Shown here: in pieces, positions 5,189 to 5,352 of the stretch
Layout of the letters: each line of letters opens with the position of its first letter
Numbering within the stretch: position 1 is the first letter of the stretch
Source: an uncultured Lysobacteraceae bacterium
GTDB lineage: Bacteria > Pseudomonadota > Gammaproteobacteria > Xanthomonadales > Xanthomonadaceae
Assembly (NCBI GenBank): GCA_946482565.1
Contig: CAMLSB010000129.1
Coordinates: 1-5,352, forward strand
DNA length: 5,352 nucleotides
Reading direction: 5' to 3'
Notes under the pieces: generated by a model
The model's database searches: none
What the model saw: the letters and a program-made list of their open reading frames with translations, nothing else
What the model was told of the DNA's origin: nothing
Program-made: the position numbers and the translations under genes

Positions 5189-5352
5189 TCAGGCCGGCGG
5201 CTGTTCGATGTCGGCGATACGATAACCCGCGCTCTGCACCGTGTGCAGCAGCGGCTTGTCGTACGGCTTGTCGATGGTCTTGCGCAGGTTGTACAGGTGG
5301 CTGCGCAGCGTGTCCGAATCCGGCAGGCCGTTGCCCCAGATCTCGCGCTCGA
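5189..5352 (-). CDS. OmpR-family response regulator, C-terminal fragment
   Basis: Only the last 53 codons and the stop are present; the receiver domain and the start lie beyond the right edge. The visible part is the second half of an OmpR/PhoB winged-helix DNA-binding domain. It begins EREIWG, continues with the recognition-helix region DSDTLRSHLYNLRKTID (11-27), and ends with the wing LLHTVQSAGYRI (34-45), which matches the family's usual TV-x-G-x-GYR pattern with A in place of the first of the two usual small residues. The truncation is due to the window, not to a broken gene. It is the presumed partner of the kinase encoded 28 bases downstream on the same strand. Whether it acts on the efflux genes is inferred from proximity. 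Regulators of this family usually bind direct repeats, so the inverted repeat at 3855-3876 is not an obvious site for it. Confidence 0.9.
   Translation of the reverse strand, partial: EREIWGNGLPDSDTLRSHLYNLRKTIDKPYDKPLLHTVQSAGYRIADIEQPPA

Noticed and set aside
1..5352. CRISPR array, tRNA/rRNA, insertion sequence or prophage signals
   Set aside because: No regularly spaced repeats, cloverleaf-like segment, transposase or integrase motif was found on either strand by eye.

Overview
The window is a high-GC stretch with five genes, all read leftward (minus strand). Codon third positions are strongly G/C, which opens many long but meaningless frames on the opposite strand. Gene content, protein style and the GC-rich palindromic intergenic repeats suggest a gammaproteobacterium of the Xanthomonadaceae/Lysobacteraceae type (Lysobacter, Luteimonas, Stenotrophomonas and relatives). 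This placement is inference from pattern, not from a search.

Layout in transcription order, right to left: (1) the C-terminal end of an OmpR-type response regulator, cut by the window edge (5189-5352); (2) a complete membrane sensor histidine kinase 28 bases downstream (3886-5160); (3) a 90-base gap containing a perfect 8-bp dyad; (4) a MacA-type periplasmic adaptor (2263-3795); (5) a MacB-type ABC ATPase (1535-2266); (6) a MacB/FtsX-type permease (303-1538). The last three genes are joined by two ATGA stop/start overlaps and form one translationally coupled transport unit. Together the genes look like a two-component system set beside, and probably controlling, a tripartite ABC efflux pump. 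The kinase would sense an envelope or drug signal and phosphorylate the regulator. The ATPase and permease would form the inner-membrane motor (MacB split over two polypeptides), and MacA would link it to an outer-membrane channel. No outer-membrane channel gene is present between the permease and the left edge.

The left 302 bases hold no credible gene but are rich in secondary structure. There is a perfect 10-bp-arm palindrome at 17-38. There is also a long imperfect inverted repeat (130-157 with 216-243) enclosing two further hairpins, which would fold as a three-way junction. Its non-Watson-Crick positions in the outer 24 bp are all G-U pairs if the plus strand is transcribed, but C-A clashes if the minus strand is. 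Both internal hairpins present a GGA in a six-base loop. This unassigned element, and a roughly 130-residue LTxxQ-containing insertion in the MacA adaptor, are the two most interesting things in the window. The transporter and two-component genes are otherwise familiar families.
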